From Solimonas sp041659605 (GTDB lineage Bacteria; Pseudomonadota; Gammaproteobacteria; Nevskiales; Nevskiaceae): a stretch of 64,000 bases of DNA. The stretch is from positions 1-64,000 of the forward strand of contig JBAZXW010000017.1 of NCBI GenBank assembly GCA_041659605.1, given 5' to 3'. The notes under the pieces were generated by a model. It did no database searches and was not told the DNA's origin. It saw only the letters and a list, made by a program, of their open reading frames with translations. The translations under genes were made by a program, and so were the position numbers. This document shows, piece by piece, positions 1-8,427 of the stretch (within the stretch, counting starts at the first letter, position 1; every line of letters starts with the position of its first letter).

Positions 1-196
1 TGAAAGTGGCTCATAGTGGCGCCACCATGGCGCCATTGCAATCAGTCTGGTTGGTCTGCTCCAGCCAGAGCATCCCTGTAGGTGTGCTGCTAAACTCCTG
101 TCCCAGATTTGTTCCCAGTTTTCTGGGTATTCGGCCTGTGAATAAAGTCTGTTTTTCTGTTTGTTTATAGTGGGTTGTGGCTGGTTGGTGTTACCT

Positions 197-212
197 CCAT
201 CCGCCCCAGCCA
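197..212 (+). other. 3' end fragment of a tRNA-Gln gene, candidate attachment site
   Basis: Positions 202-208 (CGCCCCA) followed by G and CCA match the 3' acceptor strand plus CCA typical of proteobacterial tRNA-Gln; 197-201 (CCATC) could be the 3' T-stem strand. No D arm, anticodon arm or 5' acceptor (TGGGGCG) lies upstream, so this is not a whole tRNA. In many gammaproteobacteria an intact tRNA-Gln gene sits just before prs, as this fragment does. Bases 1-195 are visibly less GC-rich than the rest of the window. The simplest inference is that an integrative element entered the tRNA gene and its far end lies left of the window. The fragment also pairs with 177-184 as an 8-bp stem (GTGGCTGG/CCAGCCAC), so chance cannot be excluded. 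Bases 1-195 show no gene I recognise. Confidence 0.5.
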
Positions 213-237
213 CTTAAATCTTCCTTCAGGCAGGCCC

Positions 238-1191
238 ATGTCCGACTCGAAGCTGATGCTGTTTTCCGGGAACGCCAATCCCAAGCTCTCGCGCGACATC
301 GCGGCCTACCTGAAGACCTCGATCGGCCAGGCCGTCGTCGGCAAGTTCTCCGACGGCGAGATCCAGATCGAGATCCTCGAAAACGTGCGAGGCAAGGACG
401 TGTTCGTCGTCCAGTCGACCTGCGAGCCGACCAACGACAACGTCATGGAGCTGCTGCTGATGCTCGACGCGCTCAAGCGCGCATCGGCCAGCCGCATCAC
501 CGCGGTCATTCCTTACTTCGGTTATGCGCGCCAGGACCGTCGTCCGCGTTCGGCGCGCGTGCCGATTTCGGCCAAGGTCGTCGCGGACATGATCGGCGAA
601 TGCGGCGCCGACCGCGTGCTGACCTTGGACCTGCACGCCGACCAGATCCAGGGCTTCTTCGACATCCCGGTCGACAATGTCTACGCCAGCCCGGTGCTGC
701 TCGGCGAGATCTGGCGCCAGAAGTACGACAATCTGATCGTCGTCGCGCCGGACGTCGGCGGCGTGGTGCGCGCGCGTGCGATCGCCAAGCGCCTGGATGA
801 CGCCGACCTGGCGATCATCGACAAACGTCGCCCCAAGCCCAACGAGTCGCGCGTGATGAACATCATCGGCGACGTCAGCGGTCGCACCTGCGTGCTGGTC
901 GACGACCTCGTCGACACCGCCGGCACCCTGTGCAAGGCGGCAGCGGCACTCAAGGAGGAAGGCGCGATCAAGGTCGTCGCCTATGTCACCCATCCGGTGC
1001 TGTCCGGACCGGCGATCAAGAACATCAGCAATTCGGAACTCGACCAACTGGTGGTGACCGACTCGATTCCGCTCTCGGCCGCGGCGCTGGCCTGTCCGAA
1101 GGTGCGCCAGCTGTCGATTGGCGGCCTGCTCGCCGAAACCATCCGCCGCATCTCCGCGGAAGAATCGGTCAGCTCGCTCTACATCGACTGA
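238..1191 (+). CDS. prs: ribose-phosphate pyrophosphokinase (PRPP synthetase)
   Basis: Makes phosphoribosyl pyrophosphate from ribose 5-phosphate and ATP, feeding purine, pyrimidine, histidine, tryptophan and NAD synthesis; cytosolic. The protein is 317 residues, the usual class I length. Visible motifs are the Mg-binding DLHADQIQGFF stretch, the flexible-loop region RQDRRPRSARVP and the PRPP-binding VLVDDLVDTAGTL near residue 220. An open frame extends up to 175, but the start at 238 (MSDSKLMLFSG) matches the family and is preferred; the extra N-terminal residues look random. The gene is followed by rplY, pth and ychF, a conserved gammaproteobacterial order. No strong promoter was recognised; TATAGT at 166-171 is a weak -10 candidate. 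Confidence 0.97.
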   Translation: MSDSKLMLFSGNANPKLSRDIAAYLKTSIGQAVVGKFSDGEIQIEILENVRGKDVFVVQSTCEPTNDNVMELLLMLDALKRASASRITAVIPYFGYARQDRRPRSARVPISAKVVADMIGECGADRVLTLDLHADQIQGFFDIPVDNVYASPVLLGEIWRQKYDNLIVVAPDVGGVVRARAIAKRLDDADLAIIDKRRPKPNESRVMNIIGDVSGRTCVLVDDLVDTAGTLCKAAAALKEEGAIKVVAYVTHPVLSGPAIKNISNSELDQLVVTDSIPLSAAALACPKVRQLSIGGLLAETIRRISAEESVSSLYID

Positions 1192-1286
1192 CCGCGGCTG
1201 TTGGAGCGGCCCTGGCTGGGCGATTCTTTTTCCCGCCGCCGGACCGAATCGCGCCTAAGCCGTGCTCCTGCAAGGAAAAAAGCTGC

Positions 1287-1316
1287 TTGGGCGCTGCCCG
1301 GGCGCTCCTGTATAAT
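1287..1316 (+). promoter_or_regulatory. sigma-70 promoter for rplY
   Basis: TTGGGC (1287-1292), an 18-bp spacer and a perfect TATAAT (1311-1316) lie about 55 nt before the rplY start. This suggests rplY has its own strong promoter rather than depending only on read-through from prs. Read directly from the sequence; not experimentally shown. Confidence 0.7.
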
Positions 1317-1369
1317 CCGCGCCCCCATCGCCTGGTCGCGGGCGGTGGTTTTTCTTTTTGGAGCCAAAT

Positions 1370-2050
1370 ATGAAACAGAACTTTGTCGTTGCCGCCGAGA
1401 CACGCGCGGACCAGGGCAAGGGTGCGAGCCGCCGCCTGCGTCGCGTGGGAAAGATCCCGGCGATCGTCTATGGTGGTACTGAAGCCCCGGTGTCGCTCAC
1501 CATCTCCGCGAACGAGATCGGCAAGCAGCTGAAGGTCGAAGCCTTCTACTCGCACCTGCTCACGCTGAACCTGAACGGCACCAACCAGCAGGTCGTGCTC
1601 AAGGACCTGCACCGCCACCCGGTGACCGGCCTTGCGATGCATGCCGACTTCCAGCGCGTGCTCGCCGACAAGGCGCTGCGCATGCACGTGCCGCTGCACT
1701 TCAAGGGCGCGGAGATCGCACCGGGCGTCAAGACCGGCGGCGGCATCGTCGAGCATCTGCTCAACCAGGTCGAAGTCGAGTGCTTGCCCAAGGACCTGCC
1801 GGAGTTCATCGAGGTCGATCTGTCGGGCATGAACGTCAACGACTCGGTGCACCTGTCGCAGCTGACGCTGCCGGCCGGCGTCGCACTGATGCAGCTCAAG
1901 CACGGCAACGACCAGTCGGTCGTCTCGATCCACCTGCCGCGCGCTGCGGTCGAGGAAGAGACCCCTGTCGCGACGCCGGCGGAAGGCGCAGCGGCAGCGG
2001 GTGCCGCCGCTCCGGCCGCGACGGACGCCAAGAAGGACGAGAAGAAGTAA
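1370..2050 (+). CDS. rplY: 50S ribosomal protein L25 (long, Ctc-type)
   Basis: Binds 5S rRNA in the large ribosomal subunit. The 226-residue protein has the N-terminal L25 beta-barrel (GKGASRRLRRVGKIPAIVYGG early in the chain) and the C-terminal TL5/Ctc domain (about residues 100-190). It ends in an Ala-rich tail with final lysines, a low-complexity end common in long L25 proteins. The start at 1370 follows GGAG at 1360-1363 with good spacing; an in-frame ATG at 1358 overlaps that site and is less likely. A GC-rich hairpin terminator follows before pth. Confidence 0.96.
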   Translation: MKQNFVVAAETRADQGKGASRRLRRVGKIPAIVYGGTEAPVSLTISANEIGKQLKVEAFYSHLLTLNLNGTNQQVVLKDLHRHPVTGLAMHADFQRVLADKALRMHVPLHFKGAEIAPGVKTGGGIVEHLLNQVEVECLPKDLPEFIEVDLSGMNVNDSVHLSQLTLPAGVALMQLKHGNDQSVVSIHLPRAAVEEETPVATPAEGAAAAGAAAPAATDAKKDEKK

Positions 2051-2087
2051 GCCGGACGCGCTGCGGCTCGCCGCAGCATCCCGGTTC

Positions 2088-2123
2088 GGCCCGTCCGTGC
2101 CCCGTGCCCGGGCGGGCCTTTTT
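2088..2123 (+). terminator. intrinsic terminator after rplY
   Basis: GGCCCGTCCG (2088-2097) pairs with CGGGCGGGCC (about 2109-2118, one G-T wobble) and is followed by a run of T (2119-2123). Canonical Rho-independent form, placed between rplY and pth. Confidence 0.8.
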
Positions 2124-2138
2124 CGTTGAGCCACTCGA

Positions 2139-2726
2139 ATGTCATCGGACACCGACCTGTACGCAGTCGTCGGCCTCGGCAACCCGGGCGACGAATACGC
2201 GCGCACGCGCCACAACGCGGGCTTCTGGTTCGCCGACCGGCTCGCCGAGCGCGGGCGCGCGAGCCTGCGCCGCGAATCCAAGTTTCATGGCGACTTCGCA
2301 CGCCTGAAGCTGGGCGGCGTGGACGTGCTGCTGCTCAAGCCGCAGACGTTCATGAACCGCAGCGGCCAGGCGGTGCAGGCGCTCGCGCAGTTCTACAAGC
2401 TGCCGCCCGACCGCATCCTGGTCGCGCACGACGAGCTTGACCTTCCGGTCGGCACGACGCGCCTCAAGCTCGGCGGCGGGCACGGCGGCCACAACGGCCT
2501 GCGCGACATTCACCGCGCGCTGGGCGACGGTTATCGGCGCCTGCGCGTCGGCATCGGCCATCCGGGCGACAAGAACCTGGTGCTGAACTACGTGCTCGGC
2601 CGCCCGGGCCGCGACGACGAGACGGCGATTCAGGCCGCGCTCGATCTGTCCGCCGACGCAGTCGAGACCTGGCTGGCGCGCGGATGGGAGCGGGCGCTGA
2701 GTCAGCTGCACACCGGGAAAACATAG
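2139..2726 (+). CDS. pth: peptidyl-tRNA hydrolase
   Basis: Releases peptides from peptidyl-tRNA that drops off stalled ribosomes, recycling tRNA; cytosolic and usually essential. The 195-residue protein has the family hallmarks: VVGLGNPGDEYARTRHNAGF at the N terminus with the catalytic His in RHNAGF, KPQTFMNRSG near residue 66, the HDELDLP stretch near residue 93, and GGGHGGHNGLRDI. Length is normal. It lies between rplY and ychF in the conserved order; a palindromic repeat separates it from ychF. Confidence 0.97.
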   Translation: MSSDTDLYAVVGLGNPGDEYARTRHNAGFWFADRLAERGRASLRRESKFHGDFARLKLGGVDVLLLKPQTFMNRSGQAVQALAQFYKLPPDRILVAHDELDLPVGTTRLKLGGGHGGHNGLRDIHRALGDGYRRLRVGIGHPGDKNLVLNYVLGRPGRDDETAIQAALDLSADAVETWLARGWERALSQLHTGKT

Positions 2727-2729
2727 ACT

Positions 2730-2817
2730 CCCTCTCCCCGCGCTCGCGGGGAGAGGGTTGGGGTGAGGGGCGCGCCCTTGCCCCCTCACTCTAATCTCTC
2801 CCCCTGAAGGGGGAGAG
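2730..2817. repeat. paired CCCTCTCCCC-type palindromic repeats (BIME-like)
   Basis: Two hairpins lie in opposite orientation. 2730-2742 pairs perfectly with 2745-2757 (13 bp), followed by a GGGTTGGGGTGAGGGG tail. The mirrored tail CCCCCTCAC then leads into the second stem, 2796-2804 with 2809-2817. The same sequence family recurs at 38901, around 39780-39865 and inside cheA at 61351. It resembles the widespread REP-type intergenic repeats of proteobacteria (general knowledge). It may also end or stabilise the pth transcript. Confidence 0.85.
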
Positions 2818-2842
2818 AGGACAAGGATTAAAGGACATCCAT

Positions 2843-3937
2843 ATGGGTATCAAGTGCGGAATCGTCGGACTGCCGAACGTCGGCAAGTCCACCCTGTTCA
2901 ACGCGCTGACCAAGGCGCAGATCGCCGCCGAGAACTACCCGTTCTGCACGATCGACCCCAACATCGGCATCGTGCCGGTGCCGGACGCGCGCATGGACGC
3001 GCTCGCAGTGATCGTCAAACCGCAGCGCACGCTGCCGGCGACGGTCGAGTTCGTCGACATCGCCGGCCTCGTCGCCGGCGCGAGCAAGGGCGAAGGCCTG
3101 GGCAACCAGTTCCTTGCGCATATCCGCGAGACGGACGCGATCACCCACGTCACCCGCTGCTTCGACAATCCGGACGTGATCCACGTCGCCGGATCCACCG
3201 ACCCGATCCGCGACATCGAGATCATCCACACCGAGCTCGGTCTCGCCGATCTCGACACCGTCAACAAGGCGGTCGACCGCGCGGGCCGCAACGCCAAGAC
3301 CGGCAACAAGGAAGCGATCGCCAAACACGAGCTGCTCAAGCGCGTGCAGGCCCACCTCGATAGCGGCGCCCCGGCCCGCTCGATGGCGCTGACCGAGGAA
3401 GAACGCCCCCTCGTCCGCGAACTGCAGCTGATCACCGCGAAGCCGGCCCTGTACATCGCCAACGTCGACGAAGCCGGCCTCACGCAGGGCAACGATTACC
3501 TGCGCCGCGTGCAGGAATACGCGGCCGCCGAAGGCTCCGAAGTCGTGCCGGTCTGCGCCGCGATCGAAGCCGAGATCGCGCAGCTCGACGACGCCGACAA
3601 GGCCGCCTTCCTCGCCGATCTGGGGCTCGAAGAACCTGGCCTCAACCGCGTCATCCGCGCCGCCTACAAGCTGCTCGGACTGCTGACCTACTTCACCGCC
3701 GGCGTGCAGGAAGTGCGCGCCTGGACCGTCAAGGTCGGCGCCACCGCGCCGCAGGCGGCCGGCGTGATCCACACCGACTTCGAAAAAGGCTTCATCCGCG
3801 CCGAAGTCATGGCCTATGCCGATTTCGTCCAGTACAAGGGCGAAGCCGGTGCCAAGGAAGCCGGCAAGTGGCGGCTCGAGGGCAAGGAATACGTCGTGAA
3901 AGACGGCGACGTCATGCACTTCCGCTTCAACGTCTAA
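2843..3937 (+). CDS. ychF: ribosome-associated ATPase YchF (Obg family)
   Basis: YchF is an Obg-family P-loop protein that prefers ATP over GTP and is linked to ribosome function and redox-stress responses. The 364-residue chain starts MGIKCGIVGLPNVGKST, giving the G1 P-loop GLPNVGKS; G3 is DIAGLV and the C-terminal TGS domain covers about residues 280-364. The family's altered G4 region (NVDE) explains the ATP preference. The start at 2843 follows an AAGGA site at 2830-2834. Last gene of the prs-rplY-pth-ychF block and followed by a tRNA gene. Confidence 0.97.
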   Translation: MGIKCGIVGLPNVGKSTLFNALTKAQIAAENYPFCTIDPNIGIVPVPDARMDALAVIVKPQRTLPATVEFVDIAGLVAGASKGEGLGNQFLAHIRETDAITHVTRCFDNPDVIHVAGSTDPIRDIEIIHTELGLADLDTVNKAVDRAGRNAKTGNKEAIAKHELLKRVQAHLDSGAPARSMALTEEERPLVRELQLITAKPALYIANVDEAGLTQGNDYLRRVQEYAAAEGSEVVPVCAAIEAEIAQLDDADKAAFLADLGLEEPGLNRVIRAAYKLLGLLTYFTAGVQEVRAWTVKVGATAPQAAGVIHTDFEKGFIRAEVMAYADFVQYKGEAGAKEAGKWRLEGKEYVVKDGDVMHFRFNV

Positions 3938-3992
3938 GGACACAAGTCTCGACGGGCGCGGGTGATTTCCTTAAACTGCGCGCCCCCGACGT

Positions 3993-4069
3993 GGTGATGT
4001 AGCTCAGACGGTTAGAGCGCGGCACTCATAATGCTGAGGTCGGTGGTTCGATTCCACTCATCACCACCA
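3993..4069 (+). tRNA. tRNA-Met (anticodon CAT, elongator type)
   Basis: 77 nt, complete cloverleaf: acceptor GGTGATG (3993-3999) with CATCACC (4059-4065), D arm GCTC/GAGC, anticodon stem CGGCA/TGCTG around CTCATAA with CAT at 4027-4029, T arm GGTGG TTCGATT CCACT, discriminator A and encoded CCA. The matched first acceptor pair argues against the initiator tRNA. A lysidine-modified tRNA-Ile2 also carries CAT and cannot be fully excluded. CTCGAC-18-TAAACT just upstream is a plausible promoter. Confidence 0.93.
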
Positions 4070-4213
4070 TTTTTCAATCGACTTAGCGCGGCCATTGATC
4101 CGCAGGACAGAAGTTGCGGGGCTTTTGCGGAATCCCACTACCTGAGCAGGCCGAGATTCTGAATGGCCTGGCGCCGGAGCCGGGCCGCGCGGCGGTCGTC
4201 CGGAGAATCCGGG

Positions 4214-5389
4214 CTACGCCACCTGCCCGGCGGCATGGCCGGATGCCCAGGCCCACTGGAAGTTGAAGCCGCCCAGGTGGCCGGTCACGTCGACCACCTC
4301 GCCGATGAAGTACAGACCCGGGACCTTGCGCGATTCCATCGTCGTCGACGACAGCTCGTGGGTGTCGACACCCCCAAACGTCACTTCGGCCGTCCGGTAG
4401 CCCTCGGTGCCGCTGGCGACGATCGGCCAGTCGTGAAGCTGCGCGGAGATCTCCTGCAGCTTTGCCGGAGCGATCTGCCGCAGCGGCAGGTCGCCGAGCT
4501 TGAGCTCGCACAGGCGCTGCGCCAGGCGCTTGGGCAGGACCTCGGAGAGCACGGTCCGGAGCTCGGCGGCGGGCCGCTCACCGCGCTGGGCCACGAGGTA
4601 TTCGCGCGCATCACGGTCCGGCAGCCAGTCGATGCTGAGGGCGGCACCGGGCTCCCAGTAGGTCGAGATCTGCAGGATCGCCGGGCCGCTGATCCCGCGA
4701 TGCGTGAACAGGAAGCCGCCGCGGAAGGCGTGGCCACCGCACCGCGCCTCGACCGGCAGGGCGACGCCGCTGAGATCGGCGTAATCGTCCAGGTGCCGGC
4801 CGCTGAGCGTGAGCGGCGCCAGCGCCGCGCGCGTCGGCACGACGCGGTGCCCGAACTGCCGCGCCAGCTCGTAGCCGAATCCGGTCGCGCCCATTTTCGG
4901 GATCGACAGCCCGCCGGTCGCCACCACCAGTGCGCTCGCCTGCATCTCGCCGTGCGTGGTGGCAAGCGCGAAGCCCGCGTCCTGCCGGCGCACCGCGTGG
5001 ATGGCACACTCGGTCTCGATCGCCACCCCGGCCGCGGCGCATTCGTCCAGCAGCATCTTCACGATCAGCTTCGACGACTCGTCGCAGAACAGCTGGCCGA
5101 GCTCCTTCTCGTGCCAGGCGATGCGGTGCCGGTCCACCATCGCGATGAAGTCCCACTGCGTGTAGCGCGCCAGCGCCGACTTGCAGAAATGCGGATTGGC
5201 GGAAACGTAGTTCTCCGGCGTGACGTGCAGGTTGGTGAAATTGCAGCGCCCGCCGCCCGACATCAGGATTTTTTTGCCGACGCGGTTGGCGTGGTCGAGG
5301 ACCCGCACGCGCCGGCCGCGCCGGGCGGCCTCGATCGCGCACATCAGCCCGGCCGCTCCTCCGCCGAGGATGACGATGTCGTGGTGCAT
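4214..5389 (-). CDS. HI0933/YhiN-family FAD-dependent oxidoreductase
   Basis: The 391-residue protein starts MHHDIVILGGGAAGLMCAIEA, an N-terminal Rossmann FAD site (GGGAAG), followed by KKILMSGGGRCNFTN, the diagnostic motif of the HI0933/YhiN flavoprotein family. A second dinucleotide-type strand and GD-like motif (GLYFIGEVVDVTGHLGGFN) near the C terminus complete FAD binding. Members are often labelled aminoacetone oxidase or NAD(P)/FAD-dependent oxidoreductase, but the substrate in most bacteria is unknown. Divergent from the next flavoprotein with 44 bp between starts. The stretch between tRNA-Met and its stop (4070-4213) shows no gene. Confidence 0.9.
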   Translation of the reverse strand: MHHDIVILGGGAAGLMCAIEAARRGRRVRVLDHANRVGKKILMSGGGRCNFTNLHVTPENYVSANPHFCKSALARYTQWDFIAMVDRHRIAWHEKELGQLFCDESSKLIVKMLLDECAAAGVAIETECAIHAVRRQDAGFALATTHGEMQASALVVATGGLSIPKMGATGFGYELARQFGHRVVPTRAALAPLTLSGRHLDDYADLSGVALPVEARCGGHAFRGGFLFTHRGISGPAILQISTYWEPGAALSIDWLPDRDAREYLVAQRGERPAAELRTVLSEVLPKRLAQRLCELKLGDLPLRQIAPAKLQEISAQLHDWPIVASGTEGYRTAEVTFGGVDTHELSSTTMESRKVPGLYFIGEVVDVTGHLGGFNFQWAWASGHAAGQVA

Positions 5390-5433
5390 GCGCGACCATC
5401 ATACTGACGTGCCCATTTACCCCGAAACGCCTC

Positions 5434-7065
5434 ATGCTCAGAATTGCCGAACTGACCCTGCCGATCGACCACCCCGAGGAGGCGCTGCGCGCCGCCGTCG
5501 CCGCGCGGCTGGGCGTCGAGGACGGCGGGTTGCTGTCGCTTAATGTGTTCAAACGCAGCCATGACGCGCGCAGGAAGGGCGCGGGCCTGGTGTTCGTCTA
5601 CATCGTCGACGTGGGCGTCGCCGACGAGGCAGCGGTGCTCGCCCGCCTGCGCGGCGACCGCCATGTCAGTGTGGCGCCCGACATGCGCTACCGCTTCGTC
5701 GCGACCGCGCCTCCGCCGTCGGCGCGCCGGCCGCTGGTGGTGGGCTTCGGCCCCTGCGGCATCTTCGCCGCGCTGGTGCTGGCGCAGATGGGCTTCCGCC
5801 CGATCGTCCTCGAGCGCGGCAAGGCCGTGCGCGAGCGCACCAAGGACACCTGGGCCCTCTGGCGCAAGGGCGTGCTCGATCCCGAGTCGAACGTGCAGTT
5901 CGGCGAAGGCGGCGCCGGCACGTTCTCCGACGGCAAGCTCTACAGCCAGATCAAGGATCCGAAACACTATGGCCGCAAGGTGCTGGAGGAATTCGTCAAG
6001 GCCGGCGCACCGGCGGAGATCCTCTACGTGGCGCGACCGCACATCGGTACCTTCCGCCTCGCCGGCGTGGTCGAGAAGATGCGGCGCGAGATCGAAAGCC
6101 TGGGCGGGGAGATCCGCTTCCGCCAGCGGGTCACCGATCTCGCGATCGAAGACGGCCGGCTGCGCGGCGTGACACTGGCCGACGGTGCGCAACTCGAAAG
6201 CGACCACGTGATCTTCGCCGTCGGCCACAGCGCGCGCGACACGTTTCGCATGCTGCAGCGGCGCGCGGTCCACATGGAGGCCAAGCCGTTCTCGCTGGGC
6301 TTTCGCATCGAGCATCCGCAGTCGATGATCGATCGCGCCCGCCTGGGCCGCTATGCCGGCCATCCCAAGCTCGGCGCCGCCGACTACAAGCTGGTGCACC
6401 ACGCGCGCAACGGCCGCTCGGTCTACAGCTTCTGCATGTGCCCCGGCGGCACCGTGGTGGCCGCGACCTCCGAGCCGAACCGCGTCGTCACCAACGGCAT
6501 GAGCCAGTATTCGCGCAACGAGCGCAACGCCAACGCCGGCATCGTGGTGGGCATCACACCGGAGGACTATCCCGGCGGGCCGCTGGCCGGTGTCGCGCTG
6601 CAGGAGCAGCTGGAGTCGCAGGCGTTCGTGCTCGGCGGCGGCACCTACGAGGCGCCGGGTCAGCTGGTCGGCGACTTTCTCGCAGGGCGGCCGTCCACGG
6701 CCCTCGGCGACGTCATCCCCTCGTACACGCCCGGCGTGCGCCTCGGCGATCTCGGCAGCGCCCTGCCCGGCTATGCGATCGAAGCGATCCGCGAGGCCCT
6801 GCCCGCGTTCGGCAGGCAGATCAACGGGTTCGACCGCCCGGACGCCTTCCTCACCGGCGTGGAAGTGCGCACGTCCTCACCCCTGCGCATCACCCGCGGC
6901 GAGGACTTGCAGAGTCTCAACGTCAGCGGGCTGTACCCGGGCGGCGAAGGCGCCGGCTACGCAGGGGGCATTCTTTCCGCGGCCGTGGACGGGATCCGGC
7001 TGGCCGAGGCGGTGACGCGGGAAATGACGGGAGCGAGCGCAGCGACGTATTTCGGGCCAACGTGA
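5434..7065 (+). CDS. FAD-dependent dehydrogenase (COG2509-type flavoprotein)
   Basis: 543 residues. The N-terminal ~85 residues form a small alpha/beta domain typical of this family. A Rossmann FAD motif follows (VVGFGPCGIFAALVLAQMG, about residues 104-122), then the conserved GEGGAGTFSDGKLYS near residue 155. Near the C terminus, LYPGGEGAGYAGGI is the second FAD-contacting motif. Such proteins are annotated as uncharacterised FAD-dependent dehydrogenases; no substrate can be named from sequence. The start ATG at 5434 matches family N termini. It stands alone on the plus strand, divergent from the YhiN-type gene. Confidence 0.88.
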   Translation: MLRIAELTLPIDHPEEALRAAVAARLGVEDGGLLSLNVFKRSHDARRKGAGLVFVYIVDVGVADEAAVLARLRGDRHVSVAPDMRYRFVATAPPPSARRPLVVGFGPCGIFAALVLAQMGFRPIVLERGKAVRERTKDTWALWRKGVLDPESNVQFGEGGAGTFSDGKLYSQIKDPKHYGRKVLEEFVKAGAPAEILYVARPHIGTFRLAGVVEKMRREIESLGGEIRFRQRVTDLAIEDGRLRGVTLADGAQLESDHVIFAVGHSARDTFRMLQRRAVHMEAKPFSLGFRIEHPQSMIDRARLGRYAGHPKLGAADYKLVHHARNGRSVYSFCMCPGGTVVAATSEPNRVVTNGMSQYSRNERNANAGIVVGITPEDYPGGPLAGVALQEQLESQAFVLGGGTYEAPGQLVGDFLAGRPSTALGDVIPSYTPGVRLGDLGSALPGYAIEAIREALPAFGRQINGFDRPDAFLTGVEVRTSSPLRITRGEDLQSLNVSGLYPGGEGAGYAGGILSAAVDGIRLAEAVTREMTGASAATYFGPT

Positions 7066-7117
7066 ACGCCGATTTCGGCGGAATCCGCCTCACGGCACCA
7101 TCGATCGGCAGCAACAC

Positions 7118-8350
7118 CTATCCGCAGCGACCGTCCGGGCGCTCCGGATCGCCCTTCGCCCAGCGCGGATCGTCGATGTTGAAGTGCAGCAGCGACGGGC
7201 GCACGTAATCCGTCGGATTCACGATCCAGCGCAACTCGGGCCGCACATCCGCAGGGATGCCGTCCAGATCACGCTGGAACGTGGCCTGCCAGTCATCCTG
7301 CGCACCGTCGGGCGCGATGAAGTCGTGGTGATTGGGAATGAAGACCTGCGGCTGGATCGCCTCGGCGTACATGGCGGCATCGCGGAAGCCGTTGGTGAAG
7401 ATGTTGAAGCCAAGGATTGCGCCCAGCATCACGTCGGTGGGCGGGATTTCGCGCATCCGGGCGAACAAGTCCGGCGCCGCTTCCTTTGCCGGGCCGACCG
7501 TGTCGTTCCAGACAACTGCAAAGTCATGCATGCGGAACTGGAACAGCAGGCTGCCACCTTCGTCGCCGCTGAGCCCGGTGGCCGTGTCGTACGGCGGCGT
7601 CCCGGGCGGGTGCACGATGTACGAACCCGGATCGGGCAGGAACAACGGGATGTTCGGAACACGGTCCGGATCCGGCGGCACAGCATCGGAGTGCACGTGT
7701 CGGAACGCGGTGATGCAGATGTCTGGCCGGAAAGCGTCGATTTCGACTACCTGTCCGGTCGCACTGCCCTCCTCCGTGACGGTGACACATTGCAGGCTGC
7801 GCTCGTCGCCATACAGCGCCTTGACCCCCGCGTCGAACTGCGCGCAGTTCTCCGGCGTTCCGACCAGCACGGCACAGGTCGCGCCGGCGATGCGGCTGAC
7901 GAGCTCGCCGTGGTCGCCGTGGCCGTGGCCCAGGAAGATCGCCTCGGGGCGCAACGCGATCAGCTCGTCGACACTGGTCGGCACGTAGCCGGGGCGTTCG
8001 GTGCGGTACTGGATGAAGGCGTCCAGCAGCACGACATGACCGTTGAGGGCCGCGGCAAAACTCGAAATCCCGAACCAGGACACGATCGCCTGCCCCCGGC
8101 TGACCGCCCCGGTCCCGGGGTCGACATTCTCGGCACCGAACAGATGCCGACGTGCGGCAAGCATTGCTGCGAATTCCGGGGTGCCCGCAGCAGGGGCAGC
8201 GCAGGATTCCACCACTGGAGGAAGCGGGCCGCTCGTACCGGAACCCGGACCGCTCGATCCGCACCCCGGCAGCACAGCCAGCAACAGTGAAAGCGCTGCC
8301 GCACCCCCGCATCGCAGGCGTCGCATGGCGCTACTCGTCTTTATCGTCAC
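7118..8350 (-). CDS. metallo-beta-lactamase-fold lipoprotein
   Basis: About 410 residues. I chose the GTG at 8350 because a strong GGGAGGAG site lies 7 nt upstream; the ATG at 8326 is 8 codons downstream and has no such site. The chain begins with a basic region, a hydrophobic core and a lipobox (VLPGC, Cys30), so it should be exported and lipid-anchored. The GHGHGDHGE motif is the metal-binding HxHxDH signature of the metallo-beta-lactamase fold; IPNHHDF near the C terminus may supply further ligands. Probably a hydrolase or lactonase of the UlaG-like branch, acting in the periplasm; the substrate is unknown. It lies 77 nt after the enolase-family gene on the same strand. Confidence 0.85.
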   Translation of the reverse strand: MTIKTSSAMRRLRCGGAAALSLLLAVLPGCGSSGPGSGTSGPLPPVVESCAAPAAGTPEFAAMLAARRHLFGAENVDPGTGAVSRGQAIVSWFGISSFAAALNGHVVLLDAFIQYRTERPGYVPTSVDELIALRPEAIFLGHGHGDHGELVSRIAGATCAVLVGTPENCAQFDAGVKALYGDERSLQCVTVTEEGSATGQVVEIDAFRPDICITAFRHVHSDAVPPDPDRVPNIPLFLPDPGSYIVHPPGTPPYDTATGLSGDEGGSLLFQFRMHDFAVVWNDTVGPAKEAAPDLFARMREIPPTDVMLGAILGFNIFTNGFRDAAMYAEAIQPQVFIPNHHDFIAPDGAQDDWQATFQRDLDGIPADVRPELRWIVNPTDYVRPSLLHFNIDDPRWAKGDPERPDGRCG

Positions 8351-8427
8351 GTCGGTTCTCCTCCCGTACGCTTTCGCCGACACAGTCGGCTCTCGCATCT
8401 CATTGCGTGCAGTTGCTGCGTGCTCCC

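Noticed and set aside
1..237. A complete tRNA-Gln gene upstream of prs
   Set aside because: Only the 3' acceptor end plus CCA is present; no D or anticodon arm could be folded.
4083..4511. Minus-strand frame overlapping the end of the YhiN-type gene
   Set aside because: Out of frame with the flavoprotein, no ribosome site, Arg-rich composition; treated as a shadow.
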